Of a DNA stretch of 64,000 bases, positions 10,550 through 22,163 are shown in pieces. Source of the DNA: Saccharum officinarum (Eukaryota > Streptophyta > Magnoliopsida > Poales > Poaceae); the NCBI GenBank assembly GCA_020631735.1, contig CM036160.1, positions 9,020,746 to 9,084,745 on the forward strand. The letters are read 5' to 3'. The position numbers and the translations under genes are program-made. Position 1 is the first letter of the stretch, and each line of letters starts with the position of its first letter. The notes beneath the pieces are model-generated. The model did not search any database and was not told where the DNA came from. It worked only from the letters and a program-made list of their open reading frames with translations.

Positions 10550-10790
10550 TAGGACTGGGTAACAATCCTGGTTGGAAAACCCCCTTTAGACCCGGTTGCC
10601 CAACCGGGATTGCGAATCTGGGACTAAAGGCCCCCTTCTTTAGTCCCGGTTCCCAGAATCGGGATTGAAAGTGGACCTTTAGTCCCAGTTTCAACTACCA
10701 ACCAGGACTAAATGTGCTCGCAGACATTGCACCGAGACTGACACGTTTAGTCCCGGTTGGTATTTCCAACTTGTACTAAAGGTTTTTTTC
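10550..10790. repeat. Left subterminal repeat array of the large CACTA
   Basis: At least eight copies of a 12-16 bp motif around TTTAGTCCCGGTT and its complement AACCGGGACTAAA, with variants such as CAACCGGGATTG and CCAGGACTAAAT. In CACTA elements such arrays are the binding sites for the TNPA-type protein (established for En/Spm); here the same motif recurs at 31480-31760 and 25470-25660. Confidence 0.85.
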
Positions 10791-10998
10791 CATTTCTTTC
10801 GTTTTCATTTTATGGTTTCTTTTTAATTCAATTCTTTTTGGTTCCATATGAATTCTACGTACGCTGCTAATATACGTACGTACGTATAAGGTTTCGTTCG
10901 AGCATTGTACATAAATACCTCACAAAAATATATGAAACTAAATATATACAAATATTACAAAGAGATTGTGCATGTATATGGAATATGTATATAATAAG

Positions 10999-12040
10999 TC
11001 ACAAAAACCTTGTACTACTCATGTCCTTGGGATTTCTTATGCAACCCTAATACTCTTCCATCATCATTTGGTTGCTAGGTATTAGTTCTTTAGGGTCATA
11101 TTAGTACGCACCCTTGGAATCTATGACCTGGTTCAAAAGAAATCCTGACAGTGCCTCTTGAATTGCTTTGATCTGTTCACCTCGTATGACCTTGCGCTTC
11201 TTCTAATCAATCTTCAATTCCAATAAAAGGACAAGGCTGAATATATATATATGATTATATATATCAACATAATGGTAACAAATAAATTGTGTATATTTTT
11301 TACGTCCTTCGAGAATCTCTTTTGAAGTTCTCCTTGAGTACTTCATGAGGAACTCGCAGACGTAATATCCACATAAGTTGTTCCCCGATCCTTACTGCAG
11401 GCACCACTTTATGAGAAAAAGATTCATCATCAACCTATGAAGCATGGTAATAATGAATTGAACTAAATAAAGATGTTGTGACCTAGCTAGGTAGTACTTA
11501 CTAAGTATTGGGCTATATGCTAAAGCGCTTGCCAATTACCATAACGGTGTTTCTCGATGAATGTTCTCCAAGCACTGCTCAACAAAAAAAAATAAATGGA
11601 GTTATGTCATTAAAGTGGCATAAGAGAGTATATAGTGTGTGTGAGACCGAAATTACCACTGGAGTATATCGAGGATTTCTTGGTACTCTTCTCGGGGTTT
11701 TATCGTTGGGTCAAATATTTTTACAGTACTCCTGATCATATCGATGACCAACAGTATCCAGTGAAAGCTGCATTTATATGCAGGCATAACTCATTAAATA
11801 AAGTCAACATGGAGTAAGCAAAAAAATAGGCACAAGACATTCACACTCACTTATAGTTGTAAGGAAAGAGTAGCAGTGTCTTGTTAGCGTTCTTATCTAA
11901 GAACCTCAATAGATTGTCTTGCGTTTGAGGTCGCCATTTATTATATGGCATAACCCTCACAAGCGCCTTGAATACACGATTCAGATCAACGAAACAAACA
12001 TCTGTCAACCCTTTCTTCTTAAGGTTCAGCATCTCATATT

Positions 12041-12135
<95 letters not shown>

Positions 12136-12898
12136 TGAGGATATAACTATATATGAACAACGAACTAATATAGGAGTTACTTCAATTCAATTATTGTAGA
12201 AAGAATCACTTACAGACACCAGCAGCTGAGGAGAGATTTGTCGAGAGCTTCCTAGTTTAAGAGTTGGTATAATTCATTGAACTCAACATATAGCATGTCA
12301 TAGCCCAGGTAATGCTCTGGTCTCGTTCTACCAATAACCCATGCTGCTTCGTCATTTTTGGTCACTTCTAAGTACCACTTGTGTGGAATTGTTTGTCCAT
12401 CTTCTTAAGAGCCCAACTTTTAACTAGTTCTCGTAAATCGTCACCTGGTAGATTGATATGTTCATTGACTGACTGCCAAAGAAGGTCATTTTCTAGATCA
12501 GGGACAAAAGGGATCCAAGGATCATCCTTCCTCTGTTTTCATTTACGGATGCTGATCGGGACCCTATCTCTAACAAGAACCCCACGGTGGTTTACGAACT
12601 TCTTTGCATTGGCTGTTGGCAGGAGCGGTTCGCCAGTATTAGGATCGACTTCTGTGATGTTGTAGTGGTCCTCCAATGGTTTTGTCAGGCCTCGTACACT
12701 TCTCATCGACGTCATCGATCCAGATTAGTAATACATTTATATATATACGAATTAATGGAATTACTTAATTTCATATATACAAGAGGTGCAAGATTATTAA
12801 CAAATATACATCGCCAACACTTTCTTGCATAGGAGGCAGTTCTTGCACATGAGGTTCATGCTCATCTTCTAAGTTTGCTAACTAGTCATCGAACTCTC
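10999..12898 (-). pseudogene. CACTA second gene: transposase-associated region plus Ulp1-like protease
   Basis: This is the 3' bulk of the second CACTA gene; its first exon is at 24101-24202 across the Gypsy. A conserved region at about 12700-12280 reads GLTKPLEDHYNITEVDPNTG, LVRDRVPISIRK, LPGDDLRELVKSWALKKM and EHYLGYDMLYVEFNELYQLL. Then come exons of a C48-type peptidase: 12032-11851 (ends LLLFPYNY), spliced at phase 2 to 11767-11650 (FHWILLVIDMI and VKIFDPTIKP, with catalytic His and Asp), and 11410-11304 (GNNLCGYYVCEFLMKY, with catalytic Cys). A tail with KKRKVIRGEQIKAIQEAL follows at 11210-11001. Stops include TGA after SIRK, a TAA just before GSGNN near the usual oxyanion Gln, and TAA/TAG in the tail. 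Ulp1-like domains are known in some plant transposon proteins; the SUMO link here is only by homology. Confidence 0.8.
12038..12132. repeat. (TA)n microsatellite
   Basis: About 95 bp of uninterrupted TA dinucleotides in the intron just upstream of the FPYNY exon of the CACTA second gene. The open frame across it (Tyr-Ile repeats) is an artefact. Confidence 0.95.
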
Positions 12899-15858
12899 TG
12901 TCACACTCCATTTAAAGGACAATATAGAGTACATACATCTTATGTGTGCCCTAGGAATAGTCGCACACATAAGCCAACAAATTAACAAAAGTGTCATCAC
13001 CATGTACATACATCACGATATTACATCACGTAGTGCTTAACATAACAACCAAAAAAGTAAATAACACTCTCGAACAAAATATCTGATCCACAGGGAAGGC
13101 CGACTGGTTGACCCAAACCTAGAATTCTTTAGGGAAATCCTCGTAGAAACTGTCATCTATTACTCATCCGGGATTTTTATCCAAAAATGAAATAATAACA
13201 AGTGTGAGTACACTCGTACTCCGCAAGTATAGTATGAGGATTCATGAGGCTCAAAAAGGATAGACACGGTTGACTGCAGTTAGCACTTTTAATAGATCAA
13301 CATTTCATTATTAATTATTATTATTAAGTTATGCTTAAGCTCCTGTTTAACCCACATGATCACCTACTAGAATTAAGGAGAGTATTTGAGCATCAGTATA
13401 ATCTCATCATCATCATCATCATGAGTCATCCATATGTCGAGTAACCATTTATTCTGTGAGTTTTTCGAGCCGCTCGTGACCATGAGCACGACTGTTATAA
13501 CAGTTTTAAACACTCTGCAGAGGTTGTGCATCTTTACCCGTGAGTCGTGTTGCCCATATGCCCGAGGCCCGTCAACCCCCTAACACTCCCAAGGTGAGTA
13601 GGCAGGGTACACTATGAAGCCTTTCATAGGCCTCTTCTAACATGTTAGGGCCACGAGGTTTCCTCGGCAGGCAGATATAGAGAACCCCCCTTTCGATGGC
13701 ATAATTCCCGCAGGCTATACACATCAGAACAGAGGCAGTTCTATACCCAAAGTGGCAAGCCCCTCTTGCGCCCTTTCGGGTAACCTCTAACAAGCTAGAA
13801 AAGATCCTATTACTGAGCTAAAGTCAGAGCCATATGACTCTCACGGTTGCACTGTATGTCCCAGCTTTTGCCCTACAGATAAGTCCTTATGAAGGGTTTA
13901 GGGCAACATGATCAACATCATCTGCACCTTTACCCTATAGTTCCACTGTTACCATCATGTTTATCCATTGGTTCCATCAGTCATAGTGTAGATCATGTTT
14001 AGTTAGAGCACTAGCATTCTACCCATATGCAAATAAAGCCCAAAGGGATCAAGGTACATGTCATCAATTAACTAGGAAGTCCTTATAGTCGAGCAATATT
14101 AGACACATGCATAATGAATACATTATATAATGAATAGGACAACAAGGTAGGCCCATGCTATACTTGCCTTGGTTCACGAATTGCTGCTGGTCCTGCTGCT
14201 CCTCGTACGTGTCCGGATTCCCAAGGTACACCTCACCGTCTGAACTCGAATGACACAAGTACAACACGCATTCCAGAGCAGACATACAAGCAAAACATGA
14301 CTACGATTAGAACAGTACACCAACAATAAATAAAACTGTATAAAATGTTTACCAAAATCATCTACGTCTCGCTACGATCACAACGACGTGAATTGCACGA
14401 AAAACGGAGTTACAACGCACAAGTTACGAGCTATTTACGGTTCCAAAAGCTAGCTAATAAACTAGACTTAATCAAGAAATTCAAAAGCTCCTAACAGGTC
14501 TAACAGTAGCCCTATTGCGTAGATCATGAAATTATGAAACTAACGCAAGTTGAACGGATCGAATCGGAGCTAAAACGACGATTTTATAAGCGTTTTACTG
14601 CAGTGGCAGAACTGTAATTAATCTGGAAACGTATTTTTAATTTAAACCAGAGAAAATACGTCTTCAAAATGGGAATGCGTATTTCGGGAATACGCCAAGG
14701 ACGGCGGGTTAGATATGCCAGAAACCGAGGGGCTCATAAGCAAAAATTCCCTCGAAGGGGTATTGACCATTTCTGGCTGTAGATCTCGAGATGAACGGTG
14801 GAGATTAGATGGAGGGGAGGAGAGAGAGAAACAGCCGCCGGAGTTGGGGGAGATGCGGCGGTGCCACCATTGCCGGCGACCGGGAGCTCGCCGGAGTGGT
14901 CCAAACAGACGCTATGGTGCACGGTTTTCAAAACCGAGAGCACCGGGGTGACATGGGGAAGAAGGCGAACTCAACCACGCCACATGTGCGGCCGGGGAAG
15001 GTGACCGATGTGGTGGCTACCATGGCCGGTGGCGAGGAGCTCACCGGCAATGGGGAAAATGGCCCTAGAAGCCACCAAACCAGAAAGCGACAGCATGGGG
15101 AGGAATAGGAGAGTGAGACGAAGCTCACCGAGCGAAAAACACGGAGCGGGGACGGCTCGACGGTGATGGTCGCCGCGGTGGGGCAGACGTTGCTCCGGAG
15201 GATCGCCGCTGCCGTTTCTCTGCTGTGCACTAGCGAACGAGAGCGGGGAATACTGGAGAAGGGAAGGGCGGAGACGGGGTCACACTCCCCTTTTTAAAAG
15301 ACCCGAGGCGCGGGGGGTGGGGGGAAGACGCTTCCACGATGGGGCATGGGCGCGGCGGCAGTTGCGCTCGAGTGCGAGCGAAGAGGGGGAGCTAGAGGTT
15401 GGGGAAGGGCGCTAACATGTGGTCCCATCTCATTAGTCGCTGAGAGAGGGAAGGAGGCGCGGCAACGGTTGCAACGCGGACCGTGCCGGCCCAGCAAGGA
15501 AGAAAAAGAGGAGAGGGGAAATGCGGGCGCACGGGCCGGCTCGGTGGGATTCAGCAGCAGGCCATCTGGGCCGATTGGGCCGGAAGGAGGGAGGGGGAAG
15601 GAAAATGAGTTTTCTTTTTCTAATTTGATTTTCCAAATCCACTTTCCAATGTTTTTGAAACTCTTTTGAACTTTGGATCAAAACCAATCAATACAATAAA
15701 TAAAATGTGGCAGCATGGGTGCATCAACATGTTGCTAACCTTATGATGAATTTTAATTTCACAAATATTTATTATTTTCTATATTTGAATGCACACTCAA
15801 TTACATAGATAAATCATATTTAACTATTTTGAAATTATGAAAAAATTAGGGTGTTACA
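12899..15858 (-). repeat. 3' LTR of the chromovirus Gypsy (full length, 2960 bp)
   Basis: On the plus strand it begins TGTCACACTCCATTTAAAGG and ends AGGGTGTTACA. It is about 1 kb longer than the partner LTR, which lost an internal stretch. The part 14800-15570 is G-rich with open frames on both strands; the same frames recur at 23040-23900 in the other LTR, so they are LTR sequence and not genes. The minus-strand downstream edge adjoins the CTCTC target duplication. Confidence 0.92.
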
Positions 15859-15876
15859 ATTCTGCCCCCCTTAAAA
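15859..15876 (-). other. Polypurine tract of the chromovirus Gypsy
   Basis: On the minus strand TTTTAAGGGGGGCAGAAT lies directly before the 3' LTR start TGTAACACCC. This is the usual plus-strand DNA primer site. Confidence 0.85.
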
Positions 15877-15906
15877 AGAAATCTCGTCCTCGAGATTGGG
15901 TGATGC

Positions 15907-18900
15907 TTACTCAAAAAGCTGCGGATAAGATTTTCTCAGATCTTCTTCTCTTTCCCAAGTAGCTTCATCTTCTGAATATCGATTCCACTGTACTTTGCAC
16001 ATCTTTATAGTGCGGCTCCTAGTAACTCTCTCTGTAGTTTCAAGAATCTTTACCGGATACTCTTCATACGTGAGATCTTCTTTAACAGTAAGCTCTTCCA
16101 AAGGAATCTGCTCTTCTGGTACCCGCAAACACTTTTTCAACTATGAAACATGGAACACATCATGCACACCCGACAAACTTTCTGGCAGTTCCAATTGATA
16201 GACCACTTCTCCACGTCTCTCCAGAATCTTGAAAGGTCTCACATATTTCGGTGCTAACTTGCCCTTCATATTGAATCTTCTCACATTTCTCATTGGTGAC
16301 ACTTTCAAATACACATAGTCACCTACTTTGAAACTCAACTCTCTTCTTCGGATATCAGCATAACTTTTCTGTCTGGACTGTGCTACTCTCAAATTATCCC
16401 TAATCATTCTCACTTGTTCCTTTGCATTGCGTAGGGCATCTGGTCCAAACACTTGAGTTTCACCTGTCTGATTCCAGAATAGAGGTGTTCTACACTTACG
16501 TCCGTATAAAGCTTCGAATGGCGCCATTTTGAGACTTTTTGGTGACTATTGTTATATGAAAACTCAGCATATGGCAAACTCTTATCCCAACTAGTACCAT
16601 ACTATAAAGCACAAGCTCTCAACATATCTTCCAAGATTTGATTGGTCCTTTCTGTCTGTCCATCAGTTTGGGATGATATGCGGAACTGAAATTTAGCTTT
16701 GTTCCCAAAGCGCTATGTACCTTATGCCAAAAATGCGATGTAAATTGAGTTCCTCGGTCAGACACGATCTTCTTCGGAACCCCATGTAGGCACACTACTC
16801 TCTCCATATACAGCTCCGCTAGCTTTGTGCCACTATAAGTGGTTTTGACTGGCAAGATGTGGGCTACCTTAGTAAGTCGATCCACTATTACCCAGATAGA
16901 ATCATATCCGTGTTGAGTGCGGGATAATCCAGTAATGAAGTCCATACCAACTTCTTCCCATTTCCACTCTGGTATTTTCATTGGTTGCAATAATCCTGCA
17001 GGTCTTTGGTGTTCAGCTTTCACCCTTTGACAAGTATCACATATGGCCACATACTCAGCCACATCTCTTTTCAAACCATACCACCAATACTTCTCTTTAA
17101 GGTCTAAGTACATCTTGGTGCTTCTAGGGTGTATAGAATAAGCAGAATCATGTGCTTCTCGCAGAATCGTATCACAGATAGCTTTCACTTCAGGTACACA
17201 TATTCTTTTTCTAAACCATAGAGTACCATTCTCATCCAACCTGAAACCTGGGGCCTTTCCAACCACTACATGCTCTGTAATTTCCTTTAGTTTCTCATCC
17301 TCCAACTGACCCTTGCGTATATCTTGCTCCAATGTAATCTCTATGGCCAATTCCACTATATTATTGACAAGACCCAAATTGAGATGTTCAATTTCAGTTC
17401 GCAACTCTACTAGTATAAATGTCAACTGAAGTCCGTTAGCATAGCTCTTCCTGCTAAGTGCATCAGCAACAACATTTGCCTTTCTAGGATGATAATGCAC
17501 TTCCAGATCATAATCTTTAATCAATTCCAGCCAACGACGTTGCCTTAGGTTCAACTCTAACTGAGTAAAGATGTATTTTAAACTCTTGTGGTCAGTATAG
17601 ATATCACACTTATGTCCGATCAAATAATGCCTCTAGATTTTTAGGGCATGTACAACTGTGGCTAATTCCAAATCATGTGTTGGGTAATTCAGTTCATGCT
17701 TTCTCAATTGTCTGGATGCGTATGCCACAACCTTTCCTTCTTGCATAAGCACACATCTAAGACCTAGGCGAGATGCATCACAATAAATAGAGAAGCTCTT
17801 ACTTAAATCAGGTAAGGTCAACACTAGGGCTGTCATCAACCTTCTCTTAAGCTCCTCAAAGTTAGCCTCACATTTGTCTGACCATACAAATTTGGTATTC
17901 TTCTCTAGTAGGGCTGTCATAGGCTTAGCTAGCTTAGAGAACCCTTCAATAAATCTCCTATAGTACCCAGCTAATCCCAAAAAGCTACGGATTTCACTAA
18001 CATTGGCTGGGGCTTTCCAATTTAACACATCCTGCACTTTACTGGGATCTACGGCTATTCCACCATTAGAGACCATATGTCCTAGAAAAGATACTTCTTT
18101 CAACCAGAACTCACATTTGCTCCTTTTAGCATATAATTTATGTTCCCTGAGTTTTTGTAAAACTAGTCTTAAGTGTTAGCATGTTCCTCTTCATTTTTGG
18201 AGAATATTAGGATATCATCTATGAACACCACTACAAACTTATCCAAGTACTCCATGAATACTTTATTCATCAGATACATAAAGTATGCAGGTGCATTTGT
18301 CAGTCCAAAAGACATCATTGTATACTCATAAAGACCATATCTGGTAGTAAATGCTGTCTTAGGTATGTCAGATGCACAAATTTTTAGTTGGTGATATCCA
18401 GAACGGAGATCAATTTTTGAGAACACACATGCACCTTTCAGCTGATCAAATAAGTCATCAATTCTAGGGAGTGGGTACTTGTTCTTGATTGTGACTTCAT
18501 TAAGAGACCTATAATCAACACACATTCTTCGTGTGCCATCTTTCTTGTCAACGAATATAACAGGTGCTCCCCAAGGTGAAGAACTAGGACGAATAAAACC
18601 TTTCTCTTGCAATTCCTTAATTTGTTTCTTTAGTTCTTCTAATTCATCTACCCCCATTCTATATGGTCTCTTAGCTATGGGTGCAGTTCCAGGTAAAAGC
18701 TCGATAAGGAATTCGATGTCGCGATCGGGTGGCATACCTGGCAGTTCATCGGGGAACACATCTAAGAATTCATCCACCACCTGATTCTCCTGGTTGGCAA
18801 CATCGCTCAACTGGTTGACAGTGGCGGTTGGTTGAGCTTGCACTTCCACTTCAACACAAATTCTATCACCACTTGGAGCTGTCACAACAACGAATTTCTC

Positions 18901-20376
18901 CTGACATTGTATCACTGGTCTATGCTGCTTCATCCAATCCATTCCCAGGATGAGGTCAATCCTAGTGGTTCTCGAAACAATTGGATTTACTTTAAAAGCT
19001 ACCCCCCTTAGAAATATACTAGTAGAAGGGCTCCAATAGTTTGCTGGCATTTTACCCCCCGGTGAATTTACTAACATAGGAAGGATTCATGGCACACAGG
19101 GGTATGCTATGCATTCTAACAAAAGCTTGTGATATGAAAGAATGCGAGGCACCAGAATCAAAAAGTACGGTAGCGGAGATGGAGTTGACGCTAAACGTAC
19201 CTAGCATAACCTCAGGCGCCTCCTGAGGTGATTCAGACGACACATGATTCACCTTGCCAATGAACGGAGGTCGAGTGTTGGGCCTCTGGTTACTCTGCTA
19301 GTTCTGCGGGGCCTGTCGGTTCTGCTTCTTTGGGCACTAGTACGAATAGTGTCCCACCTCTCCACAGTTATAGCATGCATTGGGGTTGCCTAGAGTGCCA
19401 CTCTTGATTGGGGCATTGTTGGGCACTCCCTGACGTGGTGCCTGATTGCTAGCTTGATGTTGCTGGGGCGCTGCTGATTCTGGTTGCCAAACTGCTGTGG
19501 ATACTGAGGACGCTGCTGGTTTGGGTTTCTCTAGGGGTACTGGCCTCTGTTCCATTGGTTGGGTGGCCCTTTGTTTCTCTGTGGAAAACCTTGCTGTGGA
19601 AAAGCTCGTGGGCGAGTGTTGCTACCCGACGCCTGTCCCTAGAGCTTCCTCTTCTTGAGGTCCATTTCCTTACGCTTGTTATCTATCACAATGACACAAT
19701 CTACCAATTCTTGGAAACTGGAATACTTGTTGGACATCAGCTGCAGTTGGAGTCCATCATACAGTCCCTTTAGAAAATGGCGTTGTTTGTCAGAATCCTG
19801 GGCCACCTCAGCCGGGGCATATTGTGATAGTTGAGCAAACTTGTCGCGGTACTCCGCCACAGACATGGGCCCTTGTTTGAGAGCCTGGAACTCTTCTTAC
19901 TTCAGTTCAATAAGTCCTTTAGGGATGTGATAGGACCTGAAGCTCTCTGTGAACTCATTCCATATGATCTCTGGAGCATTCTCTGGATGTCCATACTAGA
20001 ATGACTCCCACCAATCCTGAGCAACTCCTTGGAGTTGGCCTGAGGCGTACAAGACTTTTTCCAGATCGTTGCACTGTACAATGTTTAGCTGCTTTTCTAC
20101 AGCTCTCAACCAATCATCAGCCTCCATGGGCTCAGAGGCATGTGTGAACACAGGTGGGCGTCCTTTCAGAAACTTACCACGCTTGTCATGGACCTACACA
20201 GGTGAGGGTGCTCCTGCTGGTTGCTCACCAAGACGGTCCATCACTGTCTGCATGAGCTGTGCTTGCATTGCCATCAATTGTTCAATCTTCACCGGCGGTG
20301 GCGGAGGTGGATCAACGAGAGCACCATGTCCATGACCACGTCCACGGCCTCGACCATGTCCTCCTCGGGTGGCCAT
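15907..20376 (-). pseudogene. Gypsy gag-pol polyprotein with C-terminal chromodomain
   Basis: Starts at MATRGGHGRGRG (20376) and proceeds through a gag core (VAQDWWESF, MSVAEYRDKFAQL), zinc knuckle CYNCGEVGHYSY (about 19375), aspartic protease LFDSGASHSFIS (about 19160), reverse transcriptase ([23 protein letters not shown]; 18650-18190), RNase H ([28 protein letters not shown]), integrase ([33 protein letters not shown]; 17100-16690) and a chromodomain (KVQWNRYSEDEATWEREEDL; ends 15907). Frameshifts and stops occur, including TAG within gag, before RHYLIGHK, and a shift after the integrase core near 16640. The chromodomain is thought to steer integration to particular chromatin. The element cannot make intact protein. 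Confidence 0.93.
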
Positions 20377-21066
20377 CTGCTTGCAAGCAAATGTGCAAAC
20401 TTTTAGAGATCTTCCAAAAATTTACAAATTATTTACAAAAGGTAAATAATATAGCTAAAAATTTTTGAACGGGTGTCTACAACAGCAGATCAGAAATTGA
20501 AGTGTAACTCGAGTTTCAGAGATGCAACAGAGGCGTGGAATACATCGTTGGAAAGCTTAAGAAGTCCGCTACAACTTTTATATAGAACTTTTTCACAGAT
20601 TCTGACGGCAACATCATCAAAAACTGAGCTAAACAATTTCTGTTCTAAGTTACAGACTGTACAGACTTGATAGATTGTAGCAGGCATATCTCTTAAACCA
20701 AAACTGATAATGAGGTGATTCTAGCGGGAAATAAAAGATACACAAGTCTAGTTCCTTCCACAAAAATTTCATAATTTTTGGACGTTAAGATTTAGAGATA
20801 TGAGATAAACATTGCAGACTGCTCTAAAAAACAGTACAACAGTTATGCGAACTTTTAAACCCCAACTAAATTAAACAAATACTAACTTAAGGTTTTGATA
20901 AAAAGAACATGTGTACAAGCCCACACTATTCCAGCAATCACACAAACTCCAAATCATTCCAAGTTCATCAACACAACCAACAAGACAACTAAATGTTCAC
21001 ACTACAAACATAAACTTAACATGACTCTCGATCTAGAACGCATTCATTGTGACGGGGCTACAACAT

Positions 21067-21975
21067 CTAAGGAGCGCGATCCACCATGGTGAACACCTTG
21101 GCCTTCTTCTTGTACATGGTAGGCTGTCCTAGATGAACGGCCATCTCATCTATCTGTTTCTAAAGGCGTTTCTCAGACTTCTGCGCCGCACGAAGCTCAT
21201 CTTTGAGTGCTTTGTTGGCCTCCTGCATGGCGCTGAGGTGCCTCACTGTAGTGTCCATGGTTGGGTTAGAAGCTGAGGGAGCCAACACTGCCCATGTCTT
21301 TTCCACCGGGTCGTAGTGTGGAAGAAACCTGTAGCGATTGTCCTGCGTGTCCTCAAATCGGCAGCCATGATAGTGCAGGTACGCCTTCTGTGCGGCATCC
21401 TCCATGTTCTCATAGGCGCTGGCACACCTGGACCAGTGGCTGTGGGTAGTCACGACATCTTGGGATTGGTCGGTGTTGTTCTAGGCTGTGATGATCACAT
21501 TAGTCTTCCAGTATGTTGCCTCTACTGGATGCTGGTGCTCTGCGCAGTAATACTTCACCGAAGCAGCAAGATCTGGGTAGTACTCAGCCAGCATGGTGGT
21601 GAGGAGGTTGTGGTAATGGGAGTCCTCGGAGGCTTCCTTAAACTTGTTTCTAGTGGTCCACCCCATCTCTTCTGGTTCCTCTGGAGCAGCTAGGGAAGGC
21701 ACTGGTGTTGGTGCAGAAGCGGGCTGGGAAGCTGGTGGAGGTGTAGCAGCGGGGACTGGCGCATCCACTGGTGGGATGAGTACGGCCACGGGGGTCGAAG
21801 CGGGTCCATCTAATGCAGTAGCTGAAGATGCCTCTACTTCCATGAGTTCTTCCTCCTCGTCGTCGGTGATGTGGACGACCTCTGGCACCACTGGTGGTAC
21901 TGCTGGTGGTGCTGGTGGAGCAGATGCTGCTGGAGTGAACTGGGCGACGTAGGCAGCTGCACTGAGATGAGGCAT
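21067..21975 (-). pseudogene. Extra ORF upstream of gag (ORF0) in the chromovirus Gypsy
   Basis: About 300 codons lie between the PBS and gag on the coding strand. The N-terminal part from MPHLSAAAYVAQF is rich in Ala, Pro and Val with an acidic patch (ITDDEEEELMEVEA). The C-terminal part is more ordered (CRFEDTQDNRYRFLPHYDP, then a Lys/Glu/Ala-rich helix-like tail ending KAKVFTMVDRAP). Two in-frame TAG codons (near 21481 and 21160) interrupt it. From memory, some rice Gypsy families related to RIRE3/RIRE8 also have an ORF before gag; its role is unknown. I do not recognise a catalytic domain. Confidence 0.65.
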
Positions 21976-22145
21976 CTATAGTTTTGATATAAAATATTAT
22001 TAGAGTCAATATTTTATGCAATAGAATAGAGAATAGAGCATAAAATTTTAATAAAATACCAAGATTGAGATAGTAGCAAATAAATAAATAAAACCAAAAT
22101 CCTAGAAACGACCATTTCTATCTAGGTTTGCGTCCTACAGTCAAC

Positions 22146-22160
22146 ACGGCTCAGATACCA
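22146..22160 (-). other. Primer binding site, initiator tRNA-Met type
   Basis: Minus strand TGGTATCTGAGCCGT, three bases inside the 5' LTR, matches the usual Met-initiator PBS TGGTATCAGAGC with one mismatch. Confidence 0.85.
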
Positions 22161-22163
22161 ATT

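Noticed and set aside
11919..12146. Plus-strand frame with Tyr-Ile repeats (and another at 54480)
   Set aside because: Translation of (TA)n microsatellites.
14798..15669. Clustered open frames on both strands, repeated at 23040-23911
   Set aside because: Both sets lie at the same place in the two LTRs of one Gypsy element. They are LTR sequence, not genes.
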